A stretch of 10,297 bases of DNA from DIGJ01 sp031553075 (lineage in GTDB: Bacteria > Bacillota > Clostridia > Lachnospirales > Lachnospiraceae), in the NCBI GenBank assembly GCA_031553075.1, contig JAVBLX010000216.1, forward strand, positions 1 to 10,297. The letters are read 5' to 3'. The notes below the pieces were generated by a model that saw only the letters and a list, made by a program, of their open reading frames with translations, ran no database searches and was not told where the DNA came from. Of this stretch, positions 6,655 to 10,297 are shown piece by piece. How positions within the stretch are numbered: position 1 is the first letter of the stretch; every line of letters begins with the position of its first letter. The position numbers and the translations under genes were made by a program.

Positions 6655-7998
6655 ATGAAAAAAACATTCAGAAAGCTATGCGCCTGCGCCATGATTGGTG
6701 CAATGACCCTTTCTTTGACAGCGTGTGGGGGGAACACAAATACAGCAGGAAATAATGATTCGGCAAGCACGGGGGACACAGGCATCAAAACCGAGACATC
6801 AGACAGCGATAAGACAGAAGAAACAACTCTGACATTATGGAGCATCGCAACGGAGAGTGATTCCTTCAACCATGCCTATACACAGGCAATTGCTGATTTT
6901 GAAGAAAGTCACCCAGGGATAAAGATTGTCCATGAGACCTTCGAAAATGAATCCTACAAGACCAAAATCAAATCAGCCGTAGCAGTAAATGAATTACCTG
7001 ACATTTTCTACACTTGGGGCGGTGGCTTTTCTACTTCTTTCGTAGATGCTGGTAAAGTATTAGAATTGGATTCTTACTATACCGATGCCATGAAAGCAGA
7101 ACTCCCAGAGGCAGCCCTTGGAAATGCAACCTACAATGGCAAGCTGTATGGAACCACTTATACCACACCAGTTTCTGCATTGTTTTATAACAAGAAAATG
7201 TTTGATGAAAAAGGTTTAACTGCACCAACCAATTATGAGGAATTAATTAACGTATGCCAGACCTTTTTAAATGACGGAATCACCCCATTTGGTGTAAGCG
7301 TAAAAGATACCTGGGTACTGGCTATGTGTCATGACGCATTGACATTAAAATCAGCAGGACCGGAAAAAGTAAAAAATGCGCTTACCAAGAATGGTGTTAG
7401 CTATAATGATACAGATTTCCAGGAATCAGCAAAGCTTGTTAAAGAATTGATCGATATGGGCGCATTTATTGATGGTGCGACCGGTCTCTCAAATGACGAA
7501 GCATGCGCACTTTTCTATAATGGAACCGTACCAATGTACATCACCGGAAGCTGGATGGGTGGATCTATTTTAACCGATGCTCCTAATCCTGGTGACTTCA
7601 GCGTGGCACCAGTACCAGTTATCAATAGTGGGAATGCCAAGATTACAGATTTTATGGGTGGAGCAGCAGATACTCTGATGGTAGCAGCTTCTACTCAAAA
7701 TCCAGACCTGGCTGGTGAGGCTGCGTTTGCCCTGACAAAGAGCATTTCTAAATACGCTTATTTGGATGGAGCTGGTATCCCGGCTTGGAAAGTAGACTAC
7801 GACGACAGTAACGTAAATCCAATTACAAAGCAGGTTGCCGATTATGCAGCAAATGCTACATCTTTTACCCTCTGGTTTGATACCTTGATGGCAGCAGAGG
7901 ATGCAGGTGAATATTTGGCATTGTTACAGGAGCTCTACATAGGAAATGTAACACCAGAAGAATTTGCACAGGGAATGGCAGCACAGCTGGAGAGATAA
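6655..7998 (+). CDS. Sugar ABC transporter solute-binding lipoprotein (family 1, CUT1)
   Basis: Extracellular receptor of a carbohydrate importer, 447 residues. A Lys/Arg-rich start and hydrophobic stretch form a lipoprotein signal peptide with lipobox LTAC, placing the lipidated cysteine at C24. A low-complexity N/T/S/D/E-rich linker (about 25-58) tethers the binding domain. The mature fold begins at TLTLWS and shows family features: DFEESHPGIKI, LPDIFYTWGGG, and the hinge-region pattern GKLYGTTYTTPVSALFYNKKMFDEKGL. Aromatic residues typical of sugar stacking are frequent. ATG at 6655 has AGGAGG (6640-6645) 9 nt upstream; the in-frame ATG at 6646 directly abuts that site and is rejected. The substrate cannot be read from sequence; an oligosaccharide or glycoside is the usual CUT1 ligand. 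Confidence 0.93.
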   Translation: MKKTFRKLCACAMIGAMTLSLTACGGNTNTAGNNDSASTGDTGIKTETSDSDKTEETTLTLWSIATESDSFNHAYTQAIADFEESHPGIKIVHETFENESYKTKIKSAVAVNELPDIFYTWGGGFSTSFVDAGKVLELDSYYTDAMKAELPEAALGNATYNGKLYGTTYTTPVSALFYNKKMFDEKGLTAPTNYEELINVCQTFLNDGITPFGVSVKDTWVLAMCHDALTLKSAGPEKVKNALTKNGVSYNDTDFQESAKLVKELIDMGAFIDGATGLSNDEACALFYNGTVPMYITGSWMGGSILTDAPNPGDFSVAPVPVINSGNAKITDFMGGAADTLMVAASTQNPDLAGEAAFALTKSISKYAYLDGAGIPAWKVDYDDSNVNPITKQVADYAANATSFTLWFDTLMAAEDAGEYLALLQELYIGNVTPEEFAQGMAAQLER

Positions 7999-8046
7999 GG
8001 GATAAATAGCGACCGGTAGAGCAAAGGTTAGCAGAAAGATAAGAGC

Positions 8047-8064
8047 TATTATTGGCAAATAATA
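8047..8064 (+). promoter_or_regulatory. Small A/T hairpin after the binding-protein gene
   Basis: TATTATT (8047-8053) and AATAATA (8058-8064) are perfect inverted repeats around a GGCA loop, followed by CAAAAAAG and not by a T-tract. It may protect the 3' end of the binding-protein message after processing (inference). The stem is all A-T and weak. Confidence 0.3.
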
Positions 8065-8109
8065 CAAAAAAGTGGAAGCCATTAATAGTAAATAATCATG
8101 CAGTATAGG

Positions 8110-8150
8110 AGGGGAAGGTATGAACGCTATATTTCAGCCTCCCCTATTTT
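8110..8150 (+). terminator. Possible attenuator between binding protein and permeases
   Basis: AGGGGAAGG (8110-8118) pairs with CCTCCCCT (8138-8145) with one bulged A, enclosing a 19-nt loop. ATTTT (8146-8150) follows. The G-C-rich stem plus short T-run resembles a weak, leaky intrinsic terminator, which would give more binding protein than permease. The left arm overlaps the ribosome site of a small ORF at 8120, so the structure may control that too. Confidence 0.45.
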
Positions 8151-8194
8151 ACGCAGATGCAATAAGCAAAGTAAATGTTAGTTCTTTCGTATAG
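8120..8194 (+). CDS. Possible 24-residue leader peptide
   Basis: A short ORF starts at ATG 8120, 7 nt after a consensus AGGAGG (8107-8112), and ends at TAG 8192-8194, 30 nt before the permease start. The predicted peptide (begins MNAIFQPPLFYADA) shows no recognisable domain, signal peptide or clear run of a regulatory amino acid. Its ribosome site and codons 7-9 lie in the two arms of a G-C-rich stem. It could be a translated leader linked to attenuation, or a chance ORF under a good ribosome site. Confidence 0.3.
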   Translation: MNAIFQPPLFYADAISKVNVSSFV

Positions 8195-8224
8195 GCTTTT
8201 GTGTCGGGAGCTTAAGAATAATTG

Positions 8225-9166
8225 ATGGCAAAAAGAGAAAGAAAAGCGCGGGCGCAGTTTGTGCCCAGATGGGAGCAGGAAATGGATCGAGTAAGAAGCA
8301 ATAAGGTGGCTATTTTCTTATTTATGCTGCCGGCTGTGGTTTTATTTGGAGTGATAATCATTCTGCCGATTTTTATGTCGGGGTATTACAGCTTGTTAAA
8401 GTGGGATGGCATTACAGACGGGACATTTATTGGACTACAAAATTATATGGAGCTGTTTACCAGTAAATCAGCAGGCTTTCCAAAGACCATTCGAAATGCG
8501 TTTTTACTGGCCATTTTGTCGGTTGTGATTCAGCTGCCGATTTCTCTGTTTCTTGCACTGGTATTGGCAAGGGGAGTGAAAGGTGAAAAGTTCTTTGTAT
8601 CGGTTTTTTTTATACCAGTACTGATTTCTACCGTAGTCATTGGTCAGCTGTGGATGAAAATTTATAACCCGGAATATGGTATTGTCAATTCTGCATTGCG
8701 CAGCCTTGGTCTGGATGCCTATGCCAGGGTTTGGCTGGGAGATCAGAACACGGCCTTACTGGCAGTATTCATACCAATCCTTTGGCAATACGTGGGATAT
8801 CATATGCTGCTCATGTATGCCGGAATCAAGTCCATTTCACCAGAGATGAATGAGGCGGCAACGATAGACGGAGCAAATGCCTGGCAGACCTCTCGCTTTA
8901 TAACGATTCCGCTGCTAAAACCGGTTTTGCAGGTGTGTACCATTTTTGCAGTAACTGGATCCTTAAAAGCCTTTGATCTCATTTATGTATTGACCAATGG
9001 CGGTCCGGCTCACGCTTCCGAGGTGCCCAGTACCTTAATGGTATCCATGATATTTGGCAGAAATCGTTACGGATTTGGTAGTGCGATTGCCATGATTGTA
9101 ATCTTTATGTGTTTCTTCTTTGCGATCGTAATCAAAAAGGCCTTCCGGGCAGATACAGAGGTGTGA
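8225..9166 (+). CDS. Sugar ABC transporter permease, first subunit (MalF/UgpA type)
   Basis: Inner-membrane permease of a CUT1 importer, 313 residues. A basic cytoplasmic N-terminus is followed by about six hydrophobic helices (near 28-50, 90-112, 122-143, 172-193, 237-257 and 285-305). The EAA loop that docks the ATPase is present at residues 210-233 (EAATIDGANA ... IPLLKP). The C-terminal part also has the typical FDLIYVLTNGGP stretch. The start is uncertain: ATG 8225 has only a distant GGGAG (8206-8210), TTG 8222 is adjacent, and ATG 8282 has GGGAG 6 nt upstream and would remove 19 residues. It is followed 1 bp later by the second permease gene. Confidence 0.94.
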   Translation: MAKRERKARAQFVPRWEQEMDRVRSNKVAIFLFMLPAVVLFGVIIILPIFMSGYYSLLKWDGITDGTFIGLQNYMELFTSKSAGFPKTIRNAFLLAILSVVIQLPISLFLALVLARGVKGEKFFVSVFFIPVLISTVVIGQLWMKIYNPEYGIVNSALRSLGLDAYARVWLGDQNTALLAVFIPILWQYVGYHMLLMYAGIKSISPEMNEAATIDGANAWQTSRFITIPLLKPVLQVCTIFAVTGSLKAFDLIYVLTNGGPAHASEVPSTLMVSMIFGRNRYGFGSAIAMIVIFMCFFFAIVIKKAFRADTEV

Positions 9167-9167
9167 T

Positions 9168-9998
9168 ATGGGAAAAAAGAGAATTGGCAATAAATTTGTT
9201 TTTGGAATACTCTGTGTTTGGGCTTTGATTCAAATGTTTCCTATTTACTGGATGCTGACATTTTCTCTCAAGGGAAACAACGAGATATTCGGTGAAAATA
9301 TCATCGGACTGCCGAAGGAATGGCTCTGGTCCAATTATGAAAAAGCCATGACCGTAGGAAATATGGGGAAGTATTTTTTTAATAGTATTATTGTAACAGG
9401 ACTTACTATCCTGCTGACCTCCATCATTGCATTAATGGCAACCTATGCTATTACCCGCCTTGTATGGAAGGGAAGGAAAGTGGTAAATAATATTTTTATG
9501 CTGGGCCTTACGGTGCCCATTCATGCAGCAATCCTGCCAGTATTTATCATTCTCCGGAACTTGAAAATGGCTAATTCCTATCAGGCATTGATTGTGCCTT
9601 ATGCGGCATTTGCTCTGGCCATGGCGATTTTAATCAGCAGCAGTTTTATGAATGGCATTCCGGTAGAGCTGGAAGAGGCGGCTTGCATTGATGGCAGTAG
9701 CATTTATGGAATATTTTTTCGCATAATTTTACCACTTATGAAACCGGCTTTATCCACGATTGCTATTTTTACTTTTTTACAGGCTTGGAATGAATTAATG
9801 TTTGCGGTTATTTTTATCAGTGATTCCAAATACCGGACTCTGTCGGTGGGTATCCAGACCTTGTCTGGCTCTTATACCACTGAGTGGGGACCCATCGGTG
9901 CGGCATTAGTGATTGCAACCTTCCCTACTTTAATTGTATACTGTTTTATGAGCCAGAAGATTCAAGAGAGTCTTGTTTTGGGAGCTGTGAAAGGCTAG
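9168..9998 (+). CDS. Sugar ABC transporter permease, second subunit (MalG/UgpE type)
   Basis: Partner permease of the same CUT1 importer, 276 residues. It begins with a hydrophobic helix ending FPIYWMLTFSLK, characteristic of the MalG-like group. Further helices lie near 68-93, 108-127, 139-160, 197-216 and 240-262. The EAA loop is at 170-193 (EAACIDGSS ... LPLMKP). It ends in GAVKG, a typical family terminus, so the gene looks complete. The ribosome site GAGGTG (9158-9163) lies within the end of the preceding gene, whose stop is 1 bp before this ATG, indicating coupled translation. Its TAG stop is shared with the left end of the downstream inverted-repeat element. Confidence 0.94.
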   Translation: MGKKRIGNKFVFGILCVWALIQMFPIYWMLTFSLKGNNEIFGENIIGLPKEWLWSNYEKAMTVGNMGKYFFNSIIVTGLTILLTSIIALMATYAITRLVWKGRKVVNNIFMLGLTVPIHAAILPVFIILRNLKMANSYQALIVPYAAFALAMAILISSSFMNGIPVELEEAACIDGSSIYGIFFRIILPLMKPALSTIAIFTFLQAWNELMFAVIFISDSKYRTLSVGIQTLSGSYTTEWGPIGAALVIATFPTLIVYCFMSQKIQESLVLGAVKG

Positions 9999-10161
9999 TA
10001 CAGTGTATCATAAGTTCATGCACAAATAGCACCCGTTATCCACAGCAGAAACCTGCCTGCAAAGCTAGCCGTAGGGACCACTACGCCGTCGCTTCGCAGA
10101 CACGCTTCTGATGCGGATATCAGGCACTCTTTACACACGAACTTACGATACACTGTACTAG
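9995..10161. mobile_element. MITE-like or structured repeat element with 23-bp terminal inverted repeats
   Basis: The 23-base left arm (9995-10017, starting CTAGTACAGTGTATC) is the reverse complement of the right arm (10139-10161, ending GATACACTGTACTAG) at 22 of 23 positions. Weaker pairing continues inward to about 10033/10123. The interior has small hairpins: GCAG-AAAC-CTGC (10045-10056), CGTAG-N6-CTACG (10070-10085) and CTGAT-N6-ATCAG (10108-10123). Both outer ends carry CTAG, and a TA dinucleotide flanks GTACAGTG/CACTGTAC, as would be expected of IS630/Tc1-mariner-type miniature elements that duplicate TA. There is no transposase ORF. It could instead be a stable structured RNA or an intergenic repeat; the inverted repeat itself is certain. 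Confidence 0.6.
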
Positions 10162-10182
10162 TGCACCATCTTCTAAATAACT

Positions 10183-10199
10183 AGACCATTCGCTGGTCT
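10183..10199. repeat. Perfect short hairpin downstream of the inverted-repeat element
   Basis: AGACCA (10183-10188) and TGGTCT (10194-10199) enclose the loop TTCGC. It is followed by GATTTCCC, not a proper T-tract, so termination on the plus strand is doubtful. It lies between two larger structured repeats and may belong to the same composite element. Confidence 0.5.
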
Positions 10200-10206
10200 G
10201 ATTTCC

Positions 10207-10272
10207 CGAGAGCACGAATGAAAAAGCCTCAGTGTAGCCCGCTACACCTACGTTTTTTCATCCGTACTCTCG
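10207..10272. repeat. Long 66-nt hairpin with bidirectional terminator-like core
   Basis: CGAGAG (10207-10212) pairs with CTCTCG (10267-10272). After single mismatches ACG pairs with CGT, and ATGAAAAA (10218-10225) with TTTTTCAT (10254-10261). The top is a perfect GTGTAG-CCCG-CTACAC stem-loop (10232-10247). The A-tract and T-tract around the core make it look like a terminator on either strand, although five bases separate the top stem from the T-run. The outer CGAGAG arms are more than a terminator needs and suggest a structured RNA or a mobile-element end. What lies beyond the window edge is unknown. Confidence 0.6.
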
Positions 10273-10297
10273 AAAAATCATCCTCACCGATTGGTCC

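Noticed and set aside
9884..10111. 75-codon plus-strand ORF overlapping the end of the second permease
   Set aside because: It is an out-of-frame reading of the permease 3' end running into the inverted-repeat element; no ribosome site and no protein-like composition.
10111..10161. 16-codon ORF MRISGTLYTRTYDTLY inside the inverted-repeat element
   Set aside because: No ribosome site precedes it, and its second half is simply the right inverted-repeat arm read in frame; too short to support as a gene.
10183..10205. Short hairpin as the terminator of the sugar transporter operon
   Set aside because: Only three T residues follow the stem, after GA. The larger structure at 10207-10272 is the better candidate.

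Overview
The window carries two metabolic gene sets of a low-GC Gram-positive bacterium, most likely a Clostridia/Lachnospiraceae-type anaerobe. This rests on A/T-rich intergenic DNA, strong AGGAGG ribosome sites, the protein sequence style, and a CUT1 sugar transporter with a lipoprotein receptor. The assignment is inferred from protein character, not from a search.

Positions 1-6409 hold an F-type ATP synthase operon in the classical order a-c-b-delta-alpha-gamma-beta-epsilon (atpBEFHAGDC). All genes are on the plus strand and only atpB is cut by the window edge. Spacing is tight, with a 13-bp atpF/atpH overlap. Two junctions (atpB/atpE and atpH/atpA) carry inverted repeats that overlap the upstream stop codon. 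The c subunit has the full residue set known for sodium-binding rotor rings (Q32, V63, E65, T66, Y70), so the enzyme is predicted to couple to Na+. The operon ends in a strong intrinsic terminator at 6429-6468.

Positions 6470-6640 form a regulatory region: a tandem array of 16-bp A/T-rich repeats, a 19-bp palindrome, and a consensus-like sigma-A promoter (TTCAAA-17-TATAAT). Positions 6655-9998 encode a CUT1-type sugar ABC importer: a lipoprotein solute-binding protein and two permeases with EAA loops. No ATPase gene is present, which is usual when a shared MsmX/MsmK-type ATPase serves several importers. A 226-bp gap between binding protein and permeases holds two small hairpins and a possible 24-codon leader ORF whose ribosome site lies partly in a stem.

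Positions 9995-10297 have no convincing gene but are rich in structure. There is a 167-bp element bounded by 23-bp near-perfect inverted repeats that start inside the stop codon of the second permease, then a small perfect hairpin, then a 66-nt long hairpin with a terminator-like core. This tail looks like a MITE-like mobile element and/or a structured RNA, and is the least explained part of the window.
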